In this document: in pieces, positions 8,478-17,751 of the stretch
Layout: each line of letters opens with the position of its first letter
Position numbering within the stretch: position 1 is the stretch's first letter
Source of the DNA: Natrinema halophilum
GTDB taxonomy: Archaea > Halobacteriota > Halobacteria > Halobacteriales > Natrialbaceae
Direction of reading: 5' to 3'
Length of the DNA stretch: 64,000 nucleotides
Assembly (NCBI RefSeq): GCF_013402815.2
Contig: NZ_CP058601.1
Span: 434,001 to 498,000 of the forward strand
Program-made: the position numbers and the translations under genes
Notes under the pieces: model-generated
Seen by the model: only the letters and a program-made list of their open reading frames with translations
Databases searched by the model: none
What the model was told of the DNA's origin: nothing

Positions 8478-9575
8478 GAGCCCGCTCGCGAGCGCACCGA
8501 GCAGATAGCCGCCGATGGCACCGCCATTGAGTAAGGGTAATCCTGCGTGGGGTCGTCCCTTGAGCACCATGTGCATGAGAACGAGCAATCCGACGAGGGT
8601 TCCGATCAGTGCCCCGAGCGCCGGCAGATTCACCGTGATTCCCGGGACTGCGGCTGTCGGAAGATCGAGAAATGAGGCCGCACTGGCGACGAGAACCGTC
8701 GGAATAACCGCATCCCCCAGACCGATGAACAGGGCATCTCGCTCGAGGGCGGTCGACTCGCTGTCGTCGTCGGCCGAATCGGTACCGGTAGCGGTCCCGG
8801 CTGCATCTGTGTCATCGACCGAATCGGTACCGGTAGCGGTCGTGGCTGCATCTGTGTCGTCGAGTGCAGCATCGTCCGCAGCGTTAGCTTCGCTGACTGG
8901 TTCGTCCTCGACGGTCGTTTCTTCGCCCCCGTTCTCGAGGACGTCGTCGGTACTGCCCGCGGCGAGATAGGAGTACGAGAGCGTCGTCGGGACGACGAGG
9001 ACGACTGGGATCTTGAGGTCCATGACGCCTTCGGCGAGGTCAAGCATGTGTTCGGTTCCGTAGACGCTGATGGCGTCGTAAACGGCCAATACCGTAAGCA
9101 ACAGGAGAGACGGAAGAATGCCGAAGCTGATTCCGAACAGGGCCGCAGCGCCCGCCCCCATCACGATTCCTGCGCTGTCGATCACGTACCACTCTGGGTA
9201 CCACAGGAGGGCGACTCCGACGGCGAGCGAGGCGACGATCGCAAGGCCGTCTGCGATTCCGTCCGAGACAAATGGGCCCGCTACGGGTGGCACGAGTTCT
9301 GCGAAGACGTACCACGAGATCATTACGCTGACCCCGACGAGCAAGAGCTTGATGAGCCACTCGAGATCGTATCTGAACGCCGCGAGCATGAGGCCGGTCG
9401 CCGCGAGCATGACCGCGAAGTAGAGAATGCTGTTGGTCGGATTCTGGGGATTTTCGACGGCCTGTCGATCAGATTCGGTGAACGGCTCGATCAGCGCCAG
9501 TGCACCGAGTTGGACCCCCAGGAACAACAGTATCGTCAGGCCCACAGCAGCGACAACCCGCGTCCGATCGTTCAT
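8451..9575 (-). CDS. Presenilin-family intramembrane aspartyl protease (PSH)
   Basis: This 374-residue polytopic protein shows the defining catalytic pair: YD in VLAVYDAISVYG (Asp167) and GxGD in FIGLGDAVIP (Asp288), plus the PAL-type motif in GLPLLNGG (residues 347-349). Family members cleave transmembrane segments inside the membrane. About nine hydrophobic helices are visible. The loop between the catalytic halves (about residues 205-280) is long, acidic and contains a perfect 15-residue-period duplication. The start at 9575 (MNDRTRVV) was preferred over an in-frame start at 9614. The substrate is unknown. Confidence 0.9.
   Translation of the reverse strand: MNDRTRVVAAVGLTILLFLGVQLGALALIEPFTESDRQAVENPQNPTNSILYFAVMLAATGLMLAAFRYDLEWLIKLLLVGVSVMISWYVFAELVPPVAGPFVSDGIADGLAIVASLAVGVALLWYPEWYVIDSAGIVMGAGAAALFGISFGILPSLLLLTVLAVYDAISVYGTEHMLDLAEGVMDLKIPVVLVVPTTLSYSYLAAGSTDDVLENGGEETTVEDEPVSEANAADDAALDDTDAATTATGTDSVDDTDAAGTATGTDSADDDSESTALERDALFIGLGDAVIPTVLVASAASFLDLPTAAVPGITVNLPALGALIGTLVGLLVLMHMVLKGRPHAGLPLLNGGAIGGYLLGALASGLSLTAALGF
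8776..8865. repeat. Tandem 45-bp duplication inside the presenilin loop
   Basis: Two adjacent 45-bp units (8776-8820 and 8821-8865) differ at only a few positions. They stay in frame and encode two copies of an Asp/Thr/Ala/Gly-rich 15-residue unit (for example DDTDAAGTATGTDSA) in the hydrophilic loop of the protease. Confidence 0.85.
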
Positions 9576-9689
9576 GACGCGGCGTTCGTACCCAGCTCCT
9601 ATTGGTTTTTCCACTCCGATTCCGCGACAATTCTGCGACGGATCGACCCCCTCGTGTTCCTCGAGACGTGCCAGGAACTCGAGTCGGTG

Positions 9690-9938
9690 CTAGCGCGCGT
9701 ACAGCGTCGATCCGACCAGCGACGGCAGGTGGACCCCGTCGTTCGGCGTAACAGCCAGATACGGATGCGACACGGGACCGAAAACGTCGACGACCCGACC
9801 GACTTCCTCGAGGGAATCGTCGAGGACTGTCGTTCCGATCTCGTCGCGGTACTCGTCTCCCTCTTCATCGGCTGCCTCCGCAGCCCGCAGGACGGCGAGC
9901 CCCTGTGCAGTGCGAACGACCGCGCCGACTCGGCGCAC
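9690..9938 (-). CDS. gar1: H/ACA ribonucleoprotein subunit Gar1-like
   Basis: This 82-residue protein has the Gar1/Naf1 beta-barrel pattern: GAVVRTAQGLAVLRA at the start, IGTTVLDDSLEEVGRVVDVFG in the middle and VSHPYLAVTP followed by the VGSTLYAR end. Gar1 joins Cbf5, Nop10 and L7Ae in H/ACA particles that convert uridine to pseudouridine in rRNA. The start is a GTG one base after the stop of srp19, so the two are translationally coupled. A longer in-frame reading to 10187 crosses srp19 antisense to its frame and is rejected. Confidence 0.88.
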   Translation of the reverse strand: MRRVGAVVRTAQGLAVLRAAEAADEEGDEYRDEIGTTVLDDSLEEVGRVVDVFGPVSHPYLAVTPNDGVHLPSLVGSTLYAR

Positions 9939-9939
9939 G

Positions 9940-10221
9940 TTATTCGCGCATCGCGGCGACGTACGCCGCGACGGCCTGGACGAGGTCGTTTTTCGACGAG
10001 TCGTCAGCACCGCGGACGACGACACGACCGCGGTCAGCCCACGGCTCCCGCGAGTACGCCTTGTCCCGTTCGATGGTGGCATCGTACCCGATCTGCTGGA
10101 CGGCTTTCGCGATTTCCTCGACCGTCGGCTCATCGACTGCCAGTTCCTCCGACACACGTCGTCCCTCGGCCCGTGAAAGGGTGACATCGAGATAGGCGGG
10201 CCAGATGACGTTTTCGACCAT
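9940..10221 (-). CDS. srp19: Signal recognition particle subunit SRP19
   Basis: This 93-residue protein has the SRP19 pattern: [20 protein letters not shown] at the N-terminus, then [18 protein letters not shown] and [19 protein letters not shown]19 binds 7S RNA and promotes SRP54 assembly for membrane targeting. The ATG at 10221 was chosen over 10260 because homology begins there. A TTTACT element lies on the minus strand about 20-25 bases upstream. The gene is followed directly by gar1; linkage of the two RNA-binding genes is frequent in haloarchaea. Confidence 0.92.
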   Translation of the reverse strand: MVENVIWPAYLDVTLSRAEGRRVSEELAVDEPTVEEIAKAVQQIGYDATIERDKAYSREPWADRGRVVVRGADDSSKNDLVQAVAAYVAAMRE

Positions 10222-10313
10222 GCACTTTGCTGAGTGGTCAGGCGAGTAAACGCTTTTCAAAGCGAGACGGCCCTTCGAACGGAGAAACGAGAATACGAAA
10301 CGGAGGTGTCTTG

Positions 10314-11447
10314 TTACCGACGCCCAGCGACGGCACTCACTGCGGCCAGCAGGGCTACGAGGGCGGCGGGAACGCCGAACCCGGGGATGGCGCTTTCGTT
10401 GTCCCCGTCGTTTGGCGATTCGCTGTCCGAGGTGTTCCCCTCGTCGCTGTATTTTTCGTCGACTGCCTCGAGGTCGCCTTCTATCTCGGCGTACACGTCG
10501 GGGTGGACCTGTTCGACGATCGATTCGATCGCATAGACGACGTTCGGGCCGGGTTGACTCATCGCGTTGTTATCGACGGCCACGACGTTGTTCTCCTGAA
10601 CGGCGGTCGTCTCATCGAGCCCGCCCGGCATCGGTGGCGAATCGGCCCTGTCGGGGTAGACAATCCATTTCGGGTCTCGATCGACGACGACTTCCGAGTT
10701 GATCTGCACCCAGCCCGTCTCGCCCGCTTCGGCGGCCAGGTTCGTGAGTCCCGCAGTGGTCAACACGTCGTGCTGGAACGTCTCAGACCCGAACGTCGCG
10801 CCATCTTCGCCACTCGCATAGTACGCGAGCGGCTTCTCTTCACCTTCGAGCGCGCTGTCGTAGATCTCCAGCCGTTCGTTCATCCACTGAATCGTCTCTT
10901 GAGCTCCCGCGCAGTGGCCGGTCACGTTGCCTGTTACGCGGACGTTCGTGCGAACGCCGTCCATCGAGTTCGCCGTGTCGAGGACGACGACGGTGATGCC
11001 GGCGTTCTCGAGTGTGTCGAGGAGGCCCTGGTTGTACGTCGCGACGTTCGCGGCGAGGACGACGTCCGGGTCGAGCCGCACGATCTTTTCGGCGACCGGA
11101 GTGACGCCGTCGTCTTTGGTGATGTCGGTTCGATCGCCGGCGTCGAGCGACTCGGTATACTTACTGACGGGCATCCCGACGACTTTCCCCTCCGCACCGA
11201 TCGAGTAAGCGAGTTGTGCGTCACCTGGATAGAGCGTCACGATGGACTCCGGTTCGCTCTCGAGCGTGACCTCCATCCCCCTCGCGTCGGTCATCGTCAG
11301 CGGGTATTCACACTGACCGTTCGATTCCTGTAGTGCGTTCGTCTCCTGTACAGCCGGCCCCGTCGCGCCACTCGTGGTGACCACGGCGGGTCCGACAACA
11401 CTGCTGACCAATAAAACCGCCATCAAAGCGGTTACTCGATGTCGCAT
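10314..11447 (-). CDS. btuF: PGF-CTERM-anchored ABC substrate-binding protein, BtuF-like
   Basis: The 377-residue precursor has a Sec-type signal (about residues 1-28) and a class III binding-protein body. Visible segments include [36 protein letters not shown] and [18 protein letters not shown] Ser/Asp/Glu/Asn-rich stalk leads to [17 protein letters not shown] and two terminal arginines, the PGF-CTERM signal for archaeosortase processing and lipid anchoring. It is divergent from btuC and btuD, so it should feed that importer. The ligand could be a corrinoid or ferric siderophore; corrinoid is favoured by the similarity of all three subunits to the haloarchaeal Btu system. Confidence 0.88.
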   Translation of the reverse strand: MRHRVTALMAVLLVSSVVGPAVVTTSGATGPAVQETNALQESNGQCEYPLTMTDARGMEVTLESEPESIVTLYPGDAQLAYSIGAEGKVVGMPVSKYTESLDAGDRTDITKDDGVTPVAEKIVRLDPDVVLAANVATYNQGLLDTLENAGITVVVLDTANSMDGVRTNVRVTGNVTGHCAGAQETIQWMNERLEIYDSALEGEEKPLAYYASGEDGATFGSETFQHDVLTTAGLTNLAAEAGETGWVQINSEVVVDRDPKWIVYPDRADSPPMPGGLDETTAVQENNVVAVDNNAMSQPGPNVVYAIESIVEQVHPDVYAEIEGDLEAVDEKYSDEGNTSDSESPNDGDNESAIPGFGVPAALVALLAAVSAVAGRR

Positions 11448-11471
11448 CGTCTTCGAGGTGCGCGTACTCCA

Positions 11472-11483
11472 ACAAATATTTGT
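11472..11483. promoter_or_regulatory. Shared palindromic TATA element of btuF and btuC
   Basis: The 12-bp perfect palindrome ACAAATATTTGT has its centre 30.5 bases from the first base of both the btuF ATG (11447, minus) and the btuC ATG (11508, plus). It can therefore act as the TATA region of two leaderless divergent transcripts. Confidence 0.7.
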
Positions 11484-11507
11484 CTACTGCAATCGAGGTT
11501 GTGGTAC

Positions 11508-12611
11508 ATGGAGCGTCCGGTCCGTACGGCGGTGTGGTCGACGGGGCTTGGAGCGCTACTCGTTGTCGTCGTGGTGGGAAGCGCAGCGCTCGGACCGGTT
11601 CCTATCGATCCGGTGACGGTCGCCATGGCCATCATGAACGCCATCGCCGTCCCGGCAGGGCTCGAGATCGGTACCGAAACCCTGCCGCTGCTCGGCTGGC
11701 CCGTTCCAGTGCCGGGCCTCGAGTTCGCGTCCGCGTTCTCGTACGACGTGCCGAAAACGCACCAGTTCATCATCACCCAGATTCGATTGCCCCGCATCGC
11801 GCTGGCTGCGACGGTCGGATTCGCGCTCGCTGCGGCGGGGACGGTGATGCAGGGATTCTTTCGGAACCCGCTCGCCGATCCGTCGATTATCGGCGTCTCC
11901 TCCGGTGCCGCGGCCGGTGCGGTCGCTTCCATCGCGTTTCCCACGCTCGTTCCGTTCGGCAGCCTCCACCTCGCGGCGTTCGGCGGCGCGCTCGTGACCG
12001 CATTTCTCGTTTACGCGATCGCGACCGACGGCGGCCGTACGCCAGTTGCGACGCTGTTGCTCGCGGGGGTCGCCGTGCAAGCGTTTCTCGGGGCCGTCAT
12101 TTCGTACATGCTCATTCACAGCGGCGACGGGCTCAGGGAAGCCGTGGTCTGGCTGATGGGCAGCCTGCGAGACCGCGGCTGGAGCGATGTCGCGTTTGCA
12201 CTCCCGTTTATTCTCCTCGGCGTTGTCGTACTGGGTGCGTACGCTCGAGAACTCAACGTGCTTCTCCTCGGTGAGGAGGATGCCCATCACCTCGGCGTCG
12301 AAGTCGAACGGACCAAGCTGCTGTTGCTCGCGCTGGCGAGCGTGGTCACAGCCGCCGGCGTCGCCGTCACCGGCGTTATCGGCTTCGTCGGACTCGTCGT
12401 TCCCCACGTCATGCGCCTGCTGGTCGGGCCGGACCACCGCATCCTGTTTCCGACCAGCGCCCTCGCCGGCGCGTCGTTTCTGGTCGTCACCGATACGCTC
12501 GCACGATGGCCAGCCGGGCCGACCGAAGTCCCCGTCGGCATAGTCACCGCGGCACTGGGCGCCCCGTTCTTCCTGTTCTTGCTTACCCGTCGGGAGGTGC
12601 ACTCGGTATGA
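11508..12611 (+). CDS. btuC: FecCD/BtuC-type ABC transporter permease
   Basis: This 367-residue polytopic permease has about ten membrane helices. Family segments visible are ITQIRLPRIALAATVGFALA, GTVMQGFFRNPLADPSIIG and ITGxxGFVGLVVPHxxR-type VTGVIGFVGLVVPHVMR near residue 285. FecCD permeases form dimers that carry vitamin B12 or iron-siderophore complexes across the membrane. The ATG at 11508 sits at leaderless distance from the palindromic TATA; an in-frame extension to 11439 would cross that promoter. The stop overlaps the btuD start in an ATGA junction. Confidence 0.92.
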   Translation: MERPVRTAVWSTGLGALLVVVVVGSAALGPVPIDPVTVAMAIMNAIAVPAGLEIGTETLPLLGWPVPVPGLEFASAFSYDVPKTHQFIITQIRLPRIALAATVGFALAAAGTVMQGFFRNPLADPSIIGVSSGAAAGAVASIAFPTLVPFGSLHLAAFGGALVTAFLVYAIATDGGRTPVATLLLAGVAVQAFLGAVISYMLIHSGDGLREAVVWLMGSLRDRGWSDVAFALPFILLGVVVLGAYARELNVLLLGEEDAHHLGVEVERTKLLLLALASVVTAAGVAVTGVIGFVGLVVPHVMRLLVGPDHRILFPTSALAGASFLVVTDTLARWPAGPTEVPVGIVTAALGAPFFLFLLTRREVHSV

Positions 12612-13972
12612 CCCGAACTGAACGAGCCGACAACCCGGACACGTCACGAAAGGATCCCGATTCCGACGCCGGTCGCGGTGTGCCCGACCCGGCGACGATC
12701 GCAATCGAACGCTGTTCGCTTTCGTTCGGCGACCTCCCCGTCCTCGAGGACGTTTCTCTTTCGATCGAGCCGGGGGAATTCGTCGGCCTCGTCGGCCCCA
12801 ACGGAGCCGGGAAGACGACGCTGCTGCGGACGATCAGCGGCGTGCTCGAGCCCGCCTCTGGGACGGTGATGGTCGATGGTGTAGACGTCCACGACGTTTC
12901 CTCTCGCCGCTCGAGCCAACTTGTGTCAGTCGTTCCTCAGGATACGGCGTTGTCGTTTTCGTTCCCCGTCCGCGACGTCGTCGAGATGGGGCGCCATCCC
13001 CACCGCTCACGGTTTTCGCCGCCGACTGTAGACGACCGCAAAGCAGTCGAGCACGCCCTCGAGCGGACCCGGACGGCCAAGTTCGCAAATCGACCGATCG
13101 ACGAGGTCAGCGGGGGACAGCGTCAACGGGTAATTATCGCGCGTGCGATCGCACAGGAGACGCCCGCATTGTTACTCGACGAGCCGACGGCCAGTCTCGA
13201 CATCGCCCATCAGGTGGAGACGCTCGAACTGGTCCGCGAACTGGTCGACGACGGTCGAACGGTCGTCGCGGCGATTCACGACCTGGATCTAGCCGCGCGG
13301 TACTGCGATCGACTCGTATTGCTCGCCGACGGAGAAATCCGCCGAGACGGAGTGCCGTCGACCGTCTTGACCAGCGAGACGCTCGCCGATTCGTTCGACG
13401 CGAACGCCGTCGTCGCACCGAACCCGGTGACCGGTTCCGAAACGGTGACCGCGTTGGCGGACGCACGAGACACCGATTCGCTCCCGAAGAGAGTTCACGT
13501 TCTGGGGACGGGAGCCGCTGCGGCCGGCGTCGTTGCACGTCTCGACGCTGCTGGAATCGAGGTAACCCTCGGTCCGGTCTCGAGCGGCGACGGGGCGGCA
13601 GAAACTGCCCGATCGCTCGGCGTCGAGGCGATCGAAGTGGAGCCGTTTGCCCGACTGTCGACCGATGTCCGGACGACCGCCGAACGGCGAGTTCGCGAGG
13701 CCGACGTTACCGTGCTGGCGGATCACGTCCTCGGCGCGGGCAATCAGACGATACTAGATGCACTCGAAGAATCCGATGCGCTGGCTGTCGTCGAAACCCG
13801 ACCGCTCGCCGACCGCAACTTTGCGGGGACGGCCGCTCGGAAGCGATACAGCGCGTGTCGGGAACGGGCGGTGGAAACGTCGCCCCAGTCGATTCTTGCA
13901 GCGATCAGGGAGGCATCCGCTCGCCAGCAGCGGTCGCAATCGGCGGAATCGGCCGATCCGCCGACCGAGTAA
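12608..13972 (+). CDS. btuD: ABC transporter ATP-binding protein, BtuD-like, with C-terminal extension
   Basis: The 454-residue product has a normal ABC ATPase (about residues 35-275): Walker A GPNGAGKTT, signature VSGGQRQRV, Walker B ALLLDEPTAS and switch histidine in AAIHDLDLA. It energises the BtuC permease. Beyond it lies an extra domain of about 170 residues beginning VHVLGTGAAAAGVVARL, with alternating strands and helices reminiscent of a Rossmann-like nucleotide or cobamide fold. This extension occurs in haloarchaeal BtuD proteins but not in bacterial ones, as far as I recall. The start at 12608 overlaps the btuC stop by four bases. Confidence 0.92.
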   Translation: MTRTERADNPDTSRKDPDSDAGRGVPDPATIAIERCSLSFGDLPVLEDVSLSIEPGEFVGLVGPNGAGKTTLLRTISGVLEPASGTVMVDGVDVHDVSSRRSSQLVSVVPQDTALSFSFPVRDVVEMGRHPHRSRFSPPTVDDRKAVEHALERTRTAKFANRPIDEVSGGQRQRVIIARAIAQETPALLLDEPTASLDIAHQVETLELVRELVDDGRTVVAAIHDLDLAARYCDRLVLLADGEIRRDGVPSTVLTSETLADSFDANAVVAPNPVTGSETVTALADARDTDSLPKRVHVLGTGAAAAGVVARLDAAGIEVTLGPVSSGDGAAETARSLGVEAIEVEPFARLSTDVRTTAERRVREADVTVLADHVLGAGNQTILDALEESDALAVVETRPLADRNFAGTAARKRYSACRERAVETSPQSILAAIREASARQQRSQSAESADPPTE

Positions 13973-14192
13973 CGGCCGTCAGCCGTCCAAGACGGGTTTA
14001 CGCGGGCGGCCCGAGGCGCGTTCCGCAATCTATTACCGCGACATCGCTCGCCGAAATTTCCGATTACGCGACTCCTGCTGTGAGTACGGCGGATGCCATA
14101 GGCCTCGACGGCTGTTACGCCCGGCTAACAGCACACTGCCTCGGGGAACCGGAGCGTGGTTTTTTCTCCATTTTGAGCGTCGAACAGGGTGT

Positions 14193-14771
14193 ATGACGAC
14201 GTTCGAACTGACGCGACGGACGGCGCTCAGGCTCGCCGGTGCGACAGTCGGAGCCGCCGGATTGACCCTCCCGGTGACCGCCCAGGAGAACGAAACCGGG
14301 GACGACGAGGACGAAGACGACGACCGCGACGGCGGTGGCACCGACCGACAACCGATCATTCTCGCAGGTCGAGCCGAGTACTGGTACGGCGTCGCCCCAG
14401 CGGAGATCGAAGGAAGAGAGAATCCGCAGTTGACCCTCGAGGCCGATCGGGAGTACGATCTCGTCTGGATCAATGCCGACGGCGAAGAACACGAACTGCT
14501 CCTCGAAAGCGACGATGGCGACGAGCTCGAGCGCTCGGATTCGTCGGCAACGGCGGGTGAGACGGTGACGATGACGTTCGAGGCGACCGAAGAGATAGCC
14601 GAGTATTTCTGCGAATACCATCCCGAGGCCATGCGGGGCGACGTCGAATTCGACGGTGGCGTTGATCACGCGGCCCACGGTCACGACCACCACGGCAATG
14701 AGACCGGTGGGTCGAACGCGACCGATGGGCAAGTGGATCACGAGACGACAGGGTCCGATGCTGGATACTGA
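14193..14771 (+). CDS. Cupredoxin-like exported protein with His-rich tail
   Basis: The 192-residue precursor has a Tat-type signal with RRTALRLAG and a hydrophobic core ending near residue 30. A run of Asp/Glu follows, then a plastocyanin-like beta domain. Likely type 1 copper ligands are His in GEEHELLL and the Cys, His and Met of FCEYHPEAM near the end of the domain. The tail is rich in His, Asp and Gly (HAAHGHDHHGNE), which could bind extra metal. Related halocyanins carry electrons outside the cell membrane. No membrane anchor or lipobox is visible, so secretion is predicted. Confidence 0.82.
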   Translation: MTTFELTRRTALRLAGATVGAAGLTLPVTAQENETGDDEDEDDDRDGGGTDRQPIILAGRAEYWYGVAPAEIEGRENPQLTLEADREYDLVWINADGEEHELLLESDDGDELERSDSSATAGETVTMTFEATEEIAEYFCEYHPEAMRGDVEFDGGVDHAAHGHDHHGNETGGSNATDGQVDHETTGSDAGY

Positions 14772-14863
14772 CTTCAGACACCCGCGCGGGGTCGGACGGA
14801 CCTGCTCTCGGACGTGAGTCGGACTGGACGGTTTTTTACCCCTCCGTCACCGAGTGCTCGGCA

Positions 14864-16732
14864 ATGACGGAGTACGATTACGAGGCCCTCGGACTCGTCG
14901 CCGGGCTGGAAATCCACCAGCAACTCGATACGGCGACGAAACTGTTCTGCCAGTGTCCGACGACCCTCCGCGAACCCGAGGAGTCGACGCGTTCGTTTTC
15001 GCGATACCTCCATCCCACTCGAAGTGAACTGGGCGAACTCGACGACGCCGCCGTCGAGGAGAGCATGGTCGAGCGCGAATTCGAGTATCTCGCCTACGAC
15101 ACGACATGTCTCGTCGAGGAGGACGACGAACCCCCCCACGAACTCGATGCCGAAGCCCTCGAGACGACGCTCGAAGTTGCGCAACTCATGAACATGAGCC
15201 CGGTCGATCAGGCCCACGTCATGCGCAAGATCGTCGTCGACGGCTCAAACACCACGGGATTCCAGCGGTCGACGCTGATCGCAACCGACGGCGAAATCGA
15301 GACCAGCGACGGCGCCGTCGGGATCGAAGATCTGCTGCTCGAGGAAGAAAGCGCACAGCGCGTTGCAGAGACGGAAGCCGGCGTCCGCTACAGCCTCGAC
15401 CGACTCGGCATTCCGCTGGTCGAGATCGGCACGAGCCCAGACATTTCCACGCCGGAACAGGCACTCGAGGCGGCCGAACGGATCGGCATGCTGCTCCGGT
15501 CGACGGGCAAAGTCAAACGCGGTCTGGGGACGATTCGTCAGGACGTGAACGTCTCCATTGCGGAGGGAGCCCGCGTCGAGATTAAAGGCGTCCAGAGCCT
15601 CGACGATATCGACGACATCGTTCGGAACGAGGTCGCGCGCCAGGTGGAACTCGTCGACATCCGGGATGAACTCGCGGACCGCGACGCATCCATCGGCAAC
15701 GTCCGGGACGTAACCGACGTCTTCGAGGACACCGAAAGCAGCGTTATCGGCGGGGCACTCGAATCGGGCGGCTCCGTGATGGCGGTTCCGCTGTTCGGCT
15801 TCGACGGTCTCGTCGGCCGCGAAATCGCCCCTGACCGACGTCTTGGAACCGAGTTCTCGGACCACGCGAAACGCCACGGGGCTGGCGGAATCTTCCACAC
15901 GGACGAGCTCCCCGCATACGGGGTCACCGAAGACGAGGTTACCGCGCTACGAGACGCGGTGGGCGTCAGCCCGGAGGACGCCGTCGCTATCGTCGCCGCA
16001 GAAACAGACACCGCCGAAACGGCAATCGATGCCGTCGCGGCGCGCGCAGCGACTGCACTCGAGGGTGTCCCCGAAGAGACCCGTGGTGCGAACGACGACG
16101 GAACGACTCGCTACCTGCGGCCGCTTCCCGGTGCAGCGCGAATGTATCCGGAGACCGACGTCCCGCCCGTCGAACCCGATCCGAGCGAGGTGTCCGAACC
16201 CGAGTTGCTGACCGAGAAGGTCGAGCGCTATCAGGACGAATACGGCCTCGGTGAGGGGCTGGCCGAACAGGTCGCGTACGGCGAATACATGCCGTTGTTC
16301 GAGGACGTCGTCGACGATGGAATCGATCCGACCCTAGCCGCGACGACCCTCGAATCGACGATGACCGAACTTCGGCGCGACGGCGTCGCGGTCGCAAACA
16401 TCTCCCGTGAACACCTCGAGGAAGTGTTCGCGATGGCCGACGGCGGCGACCTCGCGCGAGAGGGTGTTCCAGACCTGTTGCGCGCACTGGCGGATGATCC
16501 CGACCAGTCTGCCGAGGCGGCCGCCGAAGCTGCCGGACTCGGATCGGCAGGCGAGGAGGAAGTTCGGGAGGCGGTCGTCGAAGTCGTCGAACGAAACGAA
16601 GACCAGGTCGAAGCGGAGGGCATGCAGGCCTTTTCCGGATTGATGGGTGAGTGTATGGGAGCACTCCGCGGGAAAGCCGACGGCGACCTGGTGAGCGAAC
16701 TCCTGCGCGAAGAGATTCAGAAGCGAGCGTAA
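14864..16732 (+). CDS. gatE: Glutamyl-tRNA(Gln) amidotransferase subunit E
   Basis: This 622-residue protein is the archaea-specific GatE, which with GatD converts Glu-tRNA(Gln) to Gln-tRNA(Gln). The N-terminal cradle shows GLVAGLEIHQQLDTATKLFC, then the kinase-like domain with IVVDGSNTTGFQRS and GTIRQDVNVSIAEGARVEIK. An AspRS-like insertion (residues about 280-410) includes FGFDGLVGREIAPDRRLGTE, and a helical YqeY-like tail follows. The gene has its own TTTTTTACC promoter about 28-33 bases upstream. gatD is not adjacent in this window. Confidence 0.95.
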   Translation: MTEYDYEALGLVAGLEIHQQLDTATKLFCQCPTTLREPEESTRSFSRYLHPTRSELGELDDAAVEESMVEREFEYLAYDTTCLVEEDDEPPHELDAEALETTLEVAQLMNMSPVDQAHVMRKIVVDGSNTTGFQRSTLIATDGEIETSDGAVGIEDLLLEEESAQRVAETEAGVRYSLDRLGIPLVEIGTSPDISTPEQALEAAERIGMLLRSTGKVKRGLGTIRQDVNVSIAEGARVEIKGVQSLDDIDDIVRNEVARQVELVDIRDELADRDASIGNVRDVTDVFEDTESSVIGGALESGGSVMAVPLFGFDGLVGREIAPDRRLGTEFSDHAKRHGAGGIFHTDELPAYGVTEDEVTALRDAVGVSPEDAVAIVAAETDTAETAIDAVAARAATALEGVPEETRGANDDGTTRYLRPLPGAARMYPETDVPPVEPDPSEVSEPELLTEKVERYQDEYGLGEGLAEQVAYGEYMPLFEDVVDDGIDPTLAATTLESTMTELRRDGVAVANISREHLEEVFAMADGGDLAREGVPDLLRALADDPDQSAEAAAEAAGLGSAGEEEVREAVVEVVERNEDQVEAEGMQAFSGLMGECMGALRGKADGDLVSELLREEIQKRA

Positions 16733-16920
16733 TACCTGCTATCACGGAGAGTACCCTCCGAAGACGTCACTCGAACGGTTCCCTGACTGATCGAGTTTTC
16801 ACGAAATTACGCCTGTGCGTTCCTGAAGCCGTTGTGGATAGTCACTCTGACCGGACGGAGATGAATAACTGCACCGTCGATAACCTTTATCAACACACAC
16901 GTTGGCCGATTACGTGACCA

Positions 16921-17583
16921 ATGACTGAGACGATAGATACCGAAACAGCGGCGCTTACAGCGGTCTGCCACGTACGCGCACCGCTTTTGCTCGAACCGGT
17001 CGACGAGCAGATTGAGACGCTTCAGGCCTGCGAGTCCGAGGGGAAAGTCGACGACTTGCTCCTTCGGAGTTGGCCCAAGGAAGTCACACTCACCGATGAA
17101 AGCCCCTATCAGGAGGTCCTCGAAAATTACAACCGATTCTCTCAGTGGGCCGATGACCACGGTGTGAACATCCGCCCGCCGTTTCGAGAGCGCTCGACGA
17201 CCTCGCAGGTGACCGGGACCACGCGTGAACGGCTCGTCACCCCGCTTTTGTGTCTCGAGTTATACGCCGACGACGAGTTGATCGGCGTGTTTCCCCACTC
17301 GACCGAGGAAACGGACGAGACGTATACGACCGATGAGGCGATCGCAACCATTCGAACTGGGGAAATGCCGACGCCGCTTACGACGGTCGAAACGGATGCG
17401 GCTGGTGAGTTAGCCACACCGCCTACCTGCCCGGACTGCGGCGGCTTTCTGATCGACGGTCAGGGCTTGTTCGCGTGCAGTGATTGTGGGTGGATCGGAA
17501 CGGTGAGCGTGACCGGACGGTGCGAATCCGATTCGGAACGACCGGCACGAAATCGCGAGGCAACGCCCGTCGAATCACGGTAG
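16921..17583 (+). CDS. Haloarchaeal zinc-ribbon protein of unknown function
   Basis: The 220-residue acidic protein starts with a conserved-looking alpha/beta segment (AVCHVRAPLLLEPVDEQIET, then LLLRSWPKEVTL). It ends in a zinc ribbon with two CxxC knuckles, CPDCGGF and CSDCGW, around residues 165-190. The distal tail is polar and arginine-rich. A TTTATC element at about 16887-16893 is at leaderless distance. The family is one I have seen only in haloarchaea; the zinc ribbon suggests nucleic-acid or protein binding, but the function is not known. Confidence 0.7.
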   Translation: MTETIDTETAALTAVCHVRAPLLLEPVDEQIETLQACESEGKVDDLLLRSWPKEVTLTDESPYQEVLENYNRFSQWADDHGVNIRPPFRERSTTSQVTGTTRERLVTPLLCLELYADDELIGVFPHSTEETDETYTTDEAIATIRTGEMPTPLTTVETDAAGELATPPTCPDCGGFLIDGQGLFACSDCGWIGTVSVTGRCESDSERPARNREATPVESR

Positions 17584-17670
17584 CGGACCGGAACGGCTAC
17601 TGACTCGAGAGTGGACGACCATCCAGTCGATCGTTGTTTGTCTACTCGACCGACTCGAATCCCCGAATCC

Positions 17671-17751
17671 GACATTCTGCTTCGAGTTGCCTTCTGCGAC
17701 ATTCTGCTTCGAGTTGCCTTCTGCGACATTCTGCTTCGAGTTGCCTTCTGC
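17671..17751. repeat. Three perfect tandem copies of a 27-bp unit
   Basis: The 27-bp unit starting GACATTCTGCTTCGAG occurs three times without spacers or mismatches (17671-17697, 17698-17724, 17725-17751). It lies between two convergent genes. The period is a multiple of three and all three repeats are open on both strands, but no credible gene spans them. Confidence 0.95.

Noticed and set aside
17671-17751. CRISPR array
   Set aside because: The three units are contiguous with no spacers and no cas gene is nearby.
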